A stretch of DNA of 9,195 nucleotides from JAAZLA01 sp964560975 (GCA_964560975.1 CAZLNE010000088.1:1-9195); one strand, 5' to 3'. Counted from the first letter of the stretch, positions 1 to 7,078 are shown. Notes: generated by a model not told the origin, from the letters alone. Numbers and translations are program-made.

Positions 1-811
1 TTTTCCCGCACCAAAGAGCATCCGTTCCTAAAGTTGCAGCGACCCTATAGGAATCACTGAAAAAGTATCCATGCCCATCAGGAGGTCCGTAAGGATTAGG
101 TCTTCCGTCATCGTAGCTGTATTCAGGAGCAAAGCCGGTTTTCGGATGACAGCACATGGTAAAAAACTTTCTGCTTTCTTCGGCGGCTTTTTTCCAGAAT
201 TCTGTGTCTTCATCATTGGTAAAATCTGCATATAATTCATAAAAATGAGGCAGGTGATACGAAGGATCCGTAAAATTACATCCAGGCACAAAGCGAATAT
301 AGGTATTTTTCTTTTCCCACATTGGAAGATTACCGTGAAGACACCGTTTCATTAGGGTTTTTGCTTCGTTTGAATAATTAAAAATACCTTCCCCGTCACC
401 CCACAGCCTCGATGCAAAAATTAAATCCATTATGAAATACTCTTCGCCGTCGGGAGCTGCTCCCCATGCATTTTTCTTACCATTCAGAGCGCATGACCAG
501 GCAAAGTAGCCGGCTTGTCTGCCCTCTGTCATAAACATATAGGTTTTACTCCACTTCCAGAGTCTGTTAAAAATATCCTGTCTGTTCATTTGAAGAGCCA
601 TCATCATACCGTATGACATTCCCTCTGTTCGAGCATCAATGTTGCCGGTATCTATCATATAGCCGGTATTATCAGTTGAATTATCGTAAAAGCGTTCTTC
701 TTTTGAACCCTCAAATATGGTTTTCCATGCTCCTTCAATTTTATTATCTATATCAGTCTGTGAATAACCATACTGCTTAAATAAATTAAAATCGGTTTTT
801 ACTGCTTTCAT
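1..811 (-). CDS. GH8 reducing-end xylose-releasing exo-oligoxylanase, N-terminal part (runs off left edge)
   Basis: This enzyme likely removes xylose from the reducing end of short xylo-oligosaccharides in the cytoplasm, the last step of xylan use. I translated 270 codons from ATG 809-811. The product matches the Bacillus halodurans Rex type of glycoside hydrolase family 8: RTEGMSYGMMMALQM (residues 61-75, catalytic acid Glu63), APDGEEYF (119-126, Asp121), SYHLPHFYEL (184-193) and FFSDSYRV (250-257, with Asp253 as the expected catalytic base). Rex carries the equivalent residues near positions 70, 128 and 263, so the spacing agrees. There is no signal peptide, which fits an intracellular enzyme taking up imported oligomers. 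A Shine-Dalgarno GGAGG (817-821) lies 5 nt before the ATG. Rex is about 390 residues, so roughly 120 C-terminal residues are outside the window. All catalytic residues are present and there is no internal stop. GH8 endoglucanase or chitosanase is less likely because the APDGEEYF block is of Rex type. Confidence 0.9.
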   Translation of the reverse strand, partial: MKAVKTDFNLFKQYGYSQTDIDNKIEGAWKTIFEGSKEERFYDNSTDNTGYMIDTGNIDARTEGMSYGMMMALQMNRQDIFNRLWKWSKTYMFMTEGRQAGYFAWSCALNGKKNAWGAAPDGEEYFIMDLIFASRLWGDGEGIFNYSNEAKTLMKRCLHGNLPMWEKKNTYIRFVPGCNFTDPSYHLPHFYELYADFTNDEDTEFWKKAAEESRKFFTMCCHPKTGFAPEYSYDDGRPNPYGPPDGHGYFFSDSYRVAATLGTDALWCGK

Positions 812-836
812 GAGTGCCTCCAGGATAGTATGAAAT

Positions 837-865
837 AGTATAGACATTGAGTATCTGTAATGTTA
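837..865 (-). promoter_or_regulatory. Possible promoter of the GH8 gene
   Basis: On the minus strand a -10-like TATACT lies at 837-842. A poor -35 candidate, TAACAT, lies 17 nt upstream at 860-865. Transcription would begin near 830, leaving a leader of about 20 nt that contains the GGAGG ribosome site. The -35 match is weak, so an activator may be needed or the true promoter may differ. Confidence 0.35.
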
Positions 866-924
866 TCAGTATTTTCACCTAATTTCATTTCTTACATAAC
901 AATTAACGTACAGCATGAGATTTA

Positions 925-952
925 TTGCTAAATTTGCAATCTATGCTATACT
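925..952 (+). promoter_or_regulatory. Extended -10 promoter of the Sel1/E2-like unit
   Basis: TTGCTA (925-930) is followed after 16 nt by TATACT (947-952). The -10 is preceded by TG plus one base (944-946), the extended -10 form. The expected start of transcription is near 959, giving a leader of about 23 nt with a Shine-Dalgarno before ATG 982. This placement argues against the in-frame TTG at 925, which would lie inside the promoter. Confidence 0.65.
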
Positions 953-971
953 TATACAATACTATTACTAT

Positions 972-977
972 AGAGGA
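972..977 (+). promoter_or_regulatory. Ribosome binding site deciding the ATG 982 start
   Basis: AGAGGA at 972-977 lies 4 nt before ATG 982. No comparable site precedes the in-frame TTG 925. Starting at 982 also exposes a clean signal peptide at the N terminus, so this site fixes the start. Confidence 0.75.
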
Positions 978-981
978 TACT

Positions 982-3615
982 ATGCGATTATCGCCTTCTA
1001 AACCAGTACTTTGTCTTTTCCTATTCCTGTTTTTTACATCTATTTATGCCCGGCCTTCTCACCCGCAAAAAAAGGTATTTGATGCAATACTTGAAACCCA
1101 AAAAATTGTTCAATACCTCGATCAATGGGAAGGAAAAACTACGGGAGGGCTCCCGCCTCTTAAAAAAATTGAAACACTTTCTGCCAAAGAGATTTCTGCA
1201 TCAAGCTTTGAACAGGCCTTGCAGTGGTATACAAATCTTGCACAGAACGGCAGCTCTTATGCTCAATGTGTATTAGGATATTATTATGAAAATCTTGAGT
1301 ACTCAAGAGAACATATAGAAACAGCGTTTTCATGGTATAAAAAAGCATCAGATGCATCCTACATTCCTGGTAAGCATTATCTTGCTCAATGCGCCTATAC
1401 CTATAAAGCCTTACTGGAGCAGTCTGAAATTCTCGAGCTGACAATGACCGCCTGTGATGAGGGTTTTCCTGCTGCACAGTATTTTTACTCGCTACTGTAT
1501 TACTATGAGTATACAAGCAATGACATAGACAATAAGATTACCGCTTTACTCGAAGAAGCTGCGGTTGCAGGATATACAGATGCATACATGAGCCTTGCTA
1601 ATATATACCGCTATGCCTACGATATAGAAGGCTATACTGTTAAGACCGATTATTATGAGAATTTGGCCAGAGAGAATAACGATCCGAAGGCGTACAGATC
1701 TATTGCAGTTGATTATCAGTATGGGTACTCCGAAAAAGAAGTGAACATTCTCATGGCCTTTGAGTATTACAAAAGAGCGGCAGAACTCGGCGATGCATAT
1801 TCAATGGAAGATATTGCCTTCTTTTATAGAGGCGCCTATAACGAAATTCCATACGATCAGGAAAAGGCCGTTTGGTGGTTTGAAAAAGCAGCACAAACCT
1901 TGTATATGGAACAGGCATTTGCAGAGGCAGCTGCTGCCGATTCTTTCAAAGCTCTTGTAAAAAAAGCAGGCGAAGGATCGCCGACCGCTATGAACGATCT
2001 GGGTTATGCGTATTATTACGGAGAAGGAACACCGGTAGACGAAGCACAAGCACGATTCTGGTTTGAAAAAGCAAATTTGAATCCTGAATATTCCAGTTCC
2101 CAAAGCCCTCTTGCCTACATGTATTATTCAGGATTGGGAGGGAAAAGAGATATTTCTAAAGCTTTACAATGGTATAAAAAGGCCGCAGAAAAAGATGCTT
2201 ATTTTGAATCAACGGTTAAATCTATATATAATGCTGTATTAGGAGTTGAAAACTTCTATGTGGAGATTAAAGCCCTTGATTACTATGAGCCTGTTAATTC
2301 CGAGAGAATACTTCCAATCTATGTAAAGGGTATGACTAAAGAGGAAGCGTTTGCGTGGTATAAGGAACAGGCTGATAAAGGGGATACCGTAAGCCAAACA
2401 ATAACAGGATTCTGCCTGCAGCATGGACTAGGCACAAAAAAGAAGGAAACAGAAGCTTTTACATGGTATAAGAAAGCATCCGATGCAGGCTTTGTTCCGG
2501 CCAGGTATGCACTTGCCCTCCTGTATGAAAGCGGAATAGGAACTGCAAAAGATGAGAAACAATCATATGAACTTTTTCTTAATTGTGCAGAAAACAATTA
2601 TGAGAAGGCCTATTTAAAAGCTGCATCCATGTATCTGCTGGGAGAAGGTGTTGAACGCAGTCTGGAAAGCAGTAATTATTACGCAGAAGAAGCAGACTAC
2701 TATAATGTACAATCTATACAATTTTTAGTAGATCCTTCTTCCTTTGATCTTCAGACTCAATATGAGGAATTTAAAAATAAATCGCTTTCAGGCAATGCAG
2801 ATGATATATATAATTTAGCTGTTTTTTTTGAAAGTAATTATGATACTGCCAATGCTCTAGCTCTATATATGCAGGCAGAAAAAATGAATCATCTGAGCTC
2901 AATGGTAGCCCTTGCAAATGCTTATATAAACGGATCTGGTATTCCTCAGGATGTACACAAAGCATTATCGCTCTATACTAAAGCTGCCGACTTACAGTCA
3001 GATTCTGCCTTGTATTATCTAGGGGAACTGTACTGGTATGGAAACGAAACACAACGAGATCCTGTAAAGGCCTGTGAGTATCTTGAAAAAGCTGCAGAAC
3101 TCGGAAACTCTGAGGCTGGAGGACTACTGGCTAAAATTACGGGTGTGCAGGAAGAGCAGGAAGAAGATTATTACTATGACGACCAATACGATTACTACGA
3201 TGACGAAGATTATTACGAAGATTACGAAACCACAATTTCAAGTTATGGAGAAAAAATTACTATTACAAAGCAGACAACAGCACAATATACTTCTTTTACT
3301 AACAGTGCAGAATCTGTAGCCTGCTTTTTCTTTGCATCCTTTTTACGCGGCGATACAGCTTGGATAAAAGTATGCGACAAAACAGATATTGACTATTTTA
3401 CCCAAATTTACAACGAGTATTATTCTGATGCTGCCGGCATCACTGTTATTTCCTACGATATTTTTCCTGAAACACTAATCGACAACGGCTCAAGCTATTA
3501 TGAAATGAAAATTGGTATAACATATACCTACGGAGATGAAACCTTTTCGGGAACAGATACTATTGAACTGTTAAAGAACAATGGATTATGGCAGATATGG
3601 AGCATCCCGGAATAG
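982..3615 (+). CDS. Secreted Sel1-repeat protein with Asp/Glu/Tyr-rich linker and C-terminal domain of unknown type
   Basis: The 877-residue product begins with a signal peptide: basic start, hydrophobic stretch at residues 8-21, and a likely signal peptidase I site after Ile-Tyr-Ala23. It is therefore probably periplasmic or exported. Residues about 75-720 are a long solenoid of degenerate Sel1-like (TPR-related) repeats of about 36 residues. Clear examples are ALQWYKKAAEKDA (394-406), AFTWYKKASDAGF (492-504), ALSLYTKAADLQS (661-673) and ACEYLEKAAELGNSEA (697-712). I estimate 15-18 units, several eroded. Such solenoids usually bind other proteins. Residues 724-749 contain only Asp, Glu, Tyr and Gln. 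Residues 770-877 look like a compact alpha/beta domain, perhaps NTF2-like, ending in GLWQIWSIPE; this fold guess is weak. Cys11 lies before most of the hydrophobic core and is not in a lipobox, so a lipoprotein is unlikely. It is the first gene of a two-gene unit. Its specific function is unknown. Confidence 0.85.
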   Translation: MRLSPSKPVLCLFLFLFFTSIYARPSHPQKKVFDAILETQKIVQYLDQWEGKTTGGLPPLKKIETLSAKEISASSFEQALQWYTNLAQNGSSYAQCVLGYYYENLEYSREHIETAFSWYKKASDASYIPGKHYLAQCAYTYKALLEQSEILELTMTACDEGFPAAQYFYSLLYYYEYTSNDIDNKITALLEEAAVAGYTDAYMSLANIYRYAYDIEGYTVKTDYYENLARENNDPKAYRSIAVDYQYGYSEKEVNILMAFEYYKRAAELGDAYSMEDIAFFYRGAYNEIPYDQEKAVWWFEKAAQTLYMEQAFAEAAAADSFKALVKKAGEGSPTAMNDLGYAYYYGEGTPVDEAQARFWFEKANLNPEYSSSQSPLAYMYYSGLGGKRDISKALQWYKKAAEKDAYFESTVKSIYNAVLGVENFYVEIKALDYYEPVNSERILPIYVKGMTKEEAFAWYKEQADKGDTVSQTITGFCLQHGLGTKKKETEAFTWYKKASDAGFVPARYALALLYESGIGTAKDEKQSYELFLNCAENNYEKAYLKAASMYLLGEGVERSLESSNYYAEEADYYNVQSIQFLVDPSSFDLQTQYEEFKNKSLSGNADDIYNLAVFFESNYDTANALALYMQAEKMNHLSSMVALANAYINGSGIPQDVHKALSLYTKAADLQSDSALYYLGELYWYGNETQRDPVKACEYLEKAAELGNSEAGGLLAKITGVQEEQEEDYYYDDQYDYYDDEDYYEDYETTISSYGEKITITKQTTAQYTSFTNSAESVACFFFASFLRGDTAWIKVCDKTDIDYFTQIYNEYYSDAAGITVISYDIFPETLIDNGSSYYEMKIGITYTYGDETFSGTDTIELLKNNGLWQIWSIPE
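3151..3228 (+). repeat. Low-complexity acidic/tyrosine linker coding segment
   Basis: Codons 724-749 of the Sel1-repeat gene encode 26 residues made only of Asp (8), Glu (7), Tyr (9) and Gln (2). The DNA is a run of GAA, GAT, GAC, TAT and TAC codons. The two synonymous codons of Asp and of Tyr are mixed, so the DNA itself is not a simple tandem repeat, which suggests selection on the amino-acid composition. The segment separates the repeat solenoid from the C-terminal domain. Confidence 0.85.
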
Positions 3616-3617
3616 GA
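3614..3617 (+). promoter_or_regulatory. Ribosome binding site overlapping the upstream stop codon (translational coupling)
   Basis: AGGA at 3614-3617 shares its first two bases with the TAG stop (3613-3615) of the Sel1-repeat gene and lies 6 nt before ATG 3624. It supports ATG 3624 over the in-frame ATGs at 3588 and 3597, which have no Shine-Dalgarno. It also implies that ribosomes finishing the first gene feed initiation of the second. Confidence 0.65.
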
Positions 3618-3623
3618 CTTACA

Positions 3624-4487
3624 ATGATAAAAAAAACACGCTTTGATGGAACACTCATAAAAAATGTACCTCCTTTTACACGATTTCTTCCATACCTCAT
3701 GAAAGACAGAAGCAGTTCAGTAATTTATTATGAACAGGATTTGGATGTAACGAATGCCTTAGCATGTATAAAAAAACTTAATAAAGAATTGATAAAAGAT
3801 AAGGTGCTTATAAGTCTATTTGGTGTAATAATTACAGCAGCAGTTAGAACCCTCTCACAACGGCCGGATTTAAATAGATTTATTTCAGGGTATCGTTACT
3901 GGCAAAGAAAAAAAATTCAAATTGCATTTATTGCAAAAAAAGAAATTACAGATGATGGAAAAGAAGTCACTGTAAAAATTACCTTTAATCCGGATGAAAC
4001 CCTGGAAACTGCAGCTAGAAAAATTTACACAGAAGTAAAAAAAGCAGTTTCAGAAGAAGGCGATGATACAGAAAAAATTATTGAATTTATTATGAAACTT
4101 CCTTCTATTCTTATAAAACTTATTGTTAAAGCAATGACTTTTTTAGATCATCAGAATTTAATGATACAGTCTCTCATAGAAGCAGATCCCATGTGGTGTA
4201 GTGCTTTTTTTACCAATGTAGGTTCTTTCGGATTAGATGCGCCATTCCATCATCTTTATGACAGAGGTAACTGCCCTATCTTTGCAGCAGTTGGAAAAGT
4301 TAGGGAAGAATTCAAACTTAATGAAAAAGGCGAAGTTGAGAAAAAGCTCATGGTACGTATGAGGTTCACCTTTGATGACCGCATAAGCGATGGGGTTTAT
4401 ATGGCAAAATCGTTAGAACTTATGCAGAACTATGTAGAGAATCCTGAACTGCTTCTTGCTTCTGTCCAGGAGAATCTTACTTCTTAA
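3624..4487 (+). CDS. Free-standing CAT-fold protein related to 2-oxoacid dehydrogenase E2 catalytic domain, active-site His replaced by Asp
   Basis: This 287-residue protein resembles the catalytic domain of dihydrolipoamide acyltransferase (E2) and chloramphenicol acetyltransferase. It lacks the lipoyl and subunit-binding domains and sits beside no E1 or E3 gene. Support comes from RPDLNRFISG (80-89), SAFFTNVGSFGLDAPF (193-208), CPIFAAVGKVRE (217-228) and DDRISDG (251-257). The last aligns with the E2 signature D-H-R-x-x-D-G, so Asp252 stands where the catalytic His should be, while Asp256 and Gly257 are kept. I recall related stand-alone proteins with Glu or Asp at this position, so this may be a subfamily trait. 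Acyltransferase activity by the usual mechanism is doubtful, and a binding or altered catalytic role is possible. No signal peptide or membrane segment is evident, although residues 151-175 are hydrophobic. It is coupled to the Sel1-repeat gene, and its 3' end overlaps the convergent ABC ATPase gene by 11 bp. Confidence 0.82.
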   Translation: MIKKTRFDGTLIKNVPPFTRFLPYLMKDRSSSVIYYEQDLDVTNALACIKKLNKELIKDKVLISLFGVIITAAVRTLSQRPDLNRFISGYRYWQRKKIQIAFIAKKEITDDGKEVTVKITFNPDETLETAARKIYTEVKKAVSEEGDDTEKIIEFIMKLPSILIKLIVKAMTFLDHQNLMIQSLIEADPMWCSAFFTNVGSFGLDAPFHHLYDRGNCPIFAAVGKVREEFKLNEKGEVEKKLMVRMRFTFDDRISDGVYMAKSLELMQNYVENPELLLASVQENLTS

Positions 4488-5469
4488 CAGTGTATAAGTC
4501 GTGAATAATCGTTTCAATATCCGGGTTTTTAATTGTGATATCGGCAACAGGATACACGTTTGTCAATTGTGCGATTACAGAACCATAATTGTCCATGTGA
4601 CCGGGTAATTCCCACACAGCGCTCATTCCGTCTTCGCTTACTTCGAGTGCATCCTTAATCTTTTTTACGTCCATAGGTTGAGTAAAGCGTACAGATAAAA
4701 GCTTAGATCCTCCATACGCAAAACGCAGGTCGGCCATGTTTTTGTCAAACACAATACTGCCGCTATTGATAACCGTTATTCTTTTACACAGGTGTTCTAC
4801 GTCTCCCAGATCGTGGGTTGTTAAAATAAAGCTCACCTTTTTATCCTTGTTTACATCATGAACAAAGCGCCGTACTGTTTCTTTTGCAAGAATATCCATA
4901 CCAATAGTCGGTTCATCTAGAAACACTAAGGCCGGCTCATGCAGGAGAGCGGCAACAAGCTCGCACTTCATTCTTTCGCCCAAGGAAAGGCTGCGGACAG
5001 GACGCTCTAAAACATCTGAGAGTGCAAACTTATCTTTGAAGTATTCTAAAGAATGATTAAAGGTATCTTCGGGAATTCTATAAATCTTTTTGTTTAAAAG
5101 AAAACTGTCCGATGCCGGCAGATCCCAGATAAGCTGACTCTTTTGTCCAAACACAGCTCCAATTTTTCTTACATATTCAAGTCTTTGCTTCCACGGCTCT
5201 ACACCAAGACAGGATATTTCACCCGATGTCGGATGCAAAACACCGCACAGCATTTTAATGAGAGTAGATTTTCCTGCACCATTTGGTCCAATGAGAGCCC
5301 TAATTTCACCCTGAGGAAGCTTGAACTCAACGTCTTTAACTGCTTCCACCGTTTTATACTCGGGTTTAATAAAAGCCTTAATAGCAGAACCAAGACCCGA
5401 GCCGGAGCGTGATGCAACTTTAAAACTTTTATTAAGACCTTTTGTTTCAACTACATAGTTAGTATTCAT
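4477..5469 (-). CDS. ABC-2 type exporter, ATP-binding subunit
   Basis: This 330-residue ATPase drives the exporter formed with the two upstream permeases. All nucleotide-binding motifs are intact: Walker A GPNGAGKST (61-69), Q-loop Gln109 in FGQKSQLIWDLP, signature LSLGERMK (161-168, a variant of LSGGQ common in this family as I recall), Walker B LVFLDEP (181-187), D-loop GMD (190-192) and switch His219 in TTHD. The N terminus has an insert of about 25 residues before the core (KAFIKPEYKTVEAVKDVEF, 31-49), typical of ATPases paired with DUF990 permeases. The C-terminal part after residue 245 is an accessory domain as in NatA/DrrA-like exporters. The ATG lies 1 nt after the TGA of the preceding permease, with GGAGG inside that gene's last codons, so translation is probably coupled. 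It is the last gene of the operon. The substrate cannot be told from sequence. Confidence 0.93.
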   Translation of the reverse strand: MNTNYVVETKGLNKSFKVASRSGSGLGSAIKAFIKPEYKTVEAVKDVEFKLPQGEIRALIGPNGAGKSTLIKMLCGVLHPTSGEISCLGVEPWKQRLEYVRKIGAVFGQKSQLIWDLPASDSFLLNKKIYRIPEDTFNHSLEYFKDKFALSDVLERPVRSLSLGERMKCELVAALLHEPALVFLDEPTIGMDILAKETVRRFVHDVNKDKKVSFILTTHDLGDVEHLCKRITVINSGSIVFDKNMADLRFAYGGSKLLSVRFTQPMDVKKIKDALEVSEDGMSAVWELPGHMDNYGSVIAQLTNVYPVADITIKNPDIETIIHDLYTVKK

Positions 5470-5470
5470 A

Positions 5471-6283
5471 TCAGCCTCCGCCGCTCACATACGATTTTAA
5501 TTGATGCTTCCATAAGAGTACTGTGACAAGTACAAAGAGTATGGTTCCGCCTAGTGCGGTAAAAGCAGTCCATGAAACAGGACCAAGTAAGGCCTTTGCC
5601 GGCCAGTAGCAGGCAATTGCAAACGGAACAACAGTCGTAAAAACTGTCTGCAAAAACATGGGATATATTTCCATAGGATAATTTCCATACGACAAAATTT
5701 TATCGGTAATTTCATCGAGTCTCATGGGATAAATCCAACGGACAGTAAAGAAGCAATATAGAATATGTACACCTGCTTGTAAAAGAACACGTGCAAAAAG
5801 GAAAATTATGAAATATACAAAACCTAAAACACCCGCCGGCATACCAATACGTATAACAGCCCAAAGTGTACCAGCAATTCCAACTACAACGGTGCCAAGT
5901 CCATATGGTTTAAACCCGCTTGTTAAGAGCATCAGCAAAGGAGGAAATGGTTTTAATAAAAGCCGGTCGAATTCACCTTTTTCCATAAGACTGTCAATAG
6001 TTCTGCGCACAGAACCAAATAAGATATCTGTTAAGCCATTTACAAGAAGAAGCACTGCTTGAAACAAAAGCATCTGGTCCCAGTTCCAGCCGGGGTAACC
6101 GTTTGAATTTGAATACAAAAGAAACTGAGCTAGAGGACCGAGCGCAGAAAAACCAAAGGCTACAAAAAGCCCCATTATAAAATTGAAACGATATTGCATC
6201 ATGCGCATCAACAGCATCTTAGAGTTAAAGAAAAATAAACTGACAGCCTCACTTGCAATAGCCATAAAGCGGTGTTTTTTCAT
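5471..6283 (-). CDS. ABC-2 type exporter permease, DUF990/ABC2_membrane_6-like (second permease)
   Basis: This 270-residue integral membrane protein has about six hydrophobic segments (near residues 34-55, 70-88, 127-147, 149-173, 210-230 and 238-257). Family-typical blocks are GEFDRLLLKPFPPL (103-116), on a cytoplasmic loop expected to face the ATPase, and YGNYPMEIYP (199-208) before the fifth segment. These place it in the DUF990 (ABC2_membrane_6) group; a characterised relative system, from memory, is the Synechocystis methyl viologen exporter. It should form a heterodimeric channel with the other permease. Its ATG directly follows the TAA of that gene (TAAATG), and a strong GGAGGA (6287-6292) lies 4 nt upstream. 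It ends with a Gly-Gly-Gly tail encoded over the Shine-Dalgarno of the ATPase gene. No defect is seen. Confidence 0.88.
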   Translation of the reverse strand: MKKHRFMAIASEAVSLFFFNSKMLLMRMMQYRFNFIMGLFVAFGFSALGPLAQFLLYSNSNGYPGWNWDQMLLFQAVLLLVNGLTDILFGSVRRTIDSLMEKGEFDRLLLKPFPPLLMLLTSGFKPYGLGTVVVGIAGTLWAVIRIGMPAGVLGFVYFIIFLFARVLLQAGVHILYCFFTVRWIYPMRLDEITDKILSYGNYPMEIYPMFLQTVFTTVVPFAIACYWPAKALLGPVSWTAFTALGGTILFVLVTVLLWKHQLKSYVSGGG

Positions 6284-7078
6284 TTATCCTCCAAAACCTG
6301 CAAAGCGGCGGACCGCACGTTTCCATAAGAGCGTATTAATAAGGAGAAAGAAGGCAAGCCATAGCAGACTAAAGATTGATTGTGTAAGAAACTCAATCCA
6401 GCCGTTTCCCTTACCAAGGAAGAATCTCAGCGGCCAGTGAAATAACGACGCAAAGGGAAGTCTGATTAATACATTGGTTATTGCGTCCGGCAAAAACTCG
6501 AGAGGAATAAGAGATCCGCCTAATGATGCAATTATTATGTGTTTTATAGCCTGAAGCGCATCGGTGTTTTGAAGATAATTTCCTAATAAACCGATAAAAA
6601 AATTCATAGAAAAAAACATAAAAAAAGCAATTGCCGCCGATACACAAAATTGAAAAATCGTCGCAAAGGTCATTAAAGGGTACGGCACGAAAATAGAATA
6701 GAGAATTAAACTTGGAATAAATTCGCATACAATTCCAGCAAGACGAAGGCTTACTGCACGCGAAAGCTCATACGAAAAAAGAGAGACAGGACGAATGAGA
6801 TCAAGTGTGAAATCTCCGGAAATAATTCTTTGCCCTACATTATAGTCGGTAAAGTTCCAAATCCAGTACCAAATAAACTGCACACAAGCGTAATACCAAA
6901 CCATGGCCTCTAAAGAATAACCTGCAATATCCGCCTTACCGGAATATGCGAATAAAGTTCTAAAAAGGAAAATATTTAACACGAGAAGAAAGGGGTCAAT
7001 AACAAGAGACATTAATAAACCCCAAGGATAGCGGAACATGCGTTTGAGGCCCAAAAAAACCATAGTTGGAAAAATCAT
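6284..7078 (-). CDS. ABC-2 type exporter permease, DUF990-like (first permease, operon leader)
   Basis: This 264-residue membrane protein has about six hydrophobic segments (near residues 20-44, 59-77, 111-130, 137-165, 175-195 and 233-252). The block GDFTLDLIRPVS (88-99) corresponds to GEFDRLLLKPFP in the partner permease, so the two are distant paralogues that probably pair as one exporter. IPLEFLPDAITNVLIRLPFAS (191-211) is the usual pre-last-helix region of ABC-2 permeases. It is the first gene of the operon, about 17 nt downstream of the predicted transcription start. The Shine-Dalgarno is modest (GGCAGG about 8 nt before ATG 7076-7078). A second in-frame ATG at 7061-7063 has no ribosome site, so I keep the first. 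The substrate is unknown. Confidence 0.87.
   Translation of the reverse strand: MIFPTMVFLGLKRMFRYPWGLLMSLVIDPFLLVLNIFLFRTLFAYSGKADIAGYSLEAMVWYYACVQFIWYWIWNFTDYNVGQRIISGDFTLDLIRPVSLFSYELSRAVSLRLAGIVCEFIPSLILYSIFVPYPLMTFATIFQFCVSAAIAFFMFFSMNFFIGLLGNYLQNTDALQAIKHIIIASLGGSLIPLEFLPDAITNVLIRLPFASLFHWPLRFFLGKGNGWIEFLTQSIFSLLWLAFFLLINTLLWKRAVRRFAGFGG

Larger units (their letters stand above)
812..981. other. Divergent intergenic region between the GH8 and Sel1-repeat genes
   Basis: This 170-bp AT-rich spacer holds the start regions of two divergently transcribed genes. It contains an extended -10 promoter reading right (925-952) and a weaker leftward -10 (837-842). It also has a direct repeat ATAGTAT at 825-831 and 835-841, and an imperfect inverted pair (856-865 with 892-901, 8 of 10 positions matching) that could be an operator. 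I see no small gene or RNA gene in it. Confidence 0.6.

Noticed and set aside
925..981. Start of the Sel1-repeat protein at TTG 925, adding 19 residues
   Set aside because: TTG 925 lies within the predicted promoter, has no ribosome site, and would bury the signal peptide. ATG 982 has AGAGGA 4 nt upstream.
1009..1014. Lipoprotein reading of the Sel1-repeat signal peptide with Cys11
   Set aside because: Cys11 precedes most of the hydrophobic core and is not in a lipobox. A signal peptidase I site after Ile-Tyr-Ala23 fits better.
1160..1516. 118-codon open frame on the minus strand
   Set aside because: It lies wholly inside the Sel1-repeat gene on the opposite strand and is best explained as a shadow of that gene's codon use.
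3074..3319. Small plus-strand gene over the acidic linker region
   Set aside because: It is a frame-shifted reading of GAA/GAT/TAT-rich codons, giving a Lys/Thr/Ile-rich product with no ribosome site, inside the real Sel1-repeat gene.
3588..3623. Earlier in-frame ATGs (3588, 3597) for the E2-like protein
   Set aside because: Neither has a Shine-Dalgarno, and the extra residues overlap the Sel1-repeat coding end. ATG 3624 has AGGA at proper spacing.
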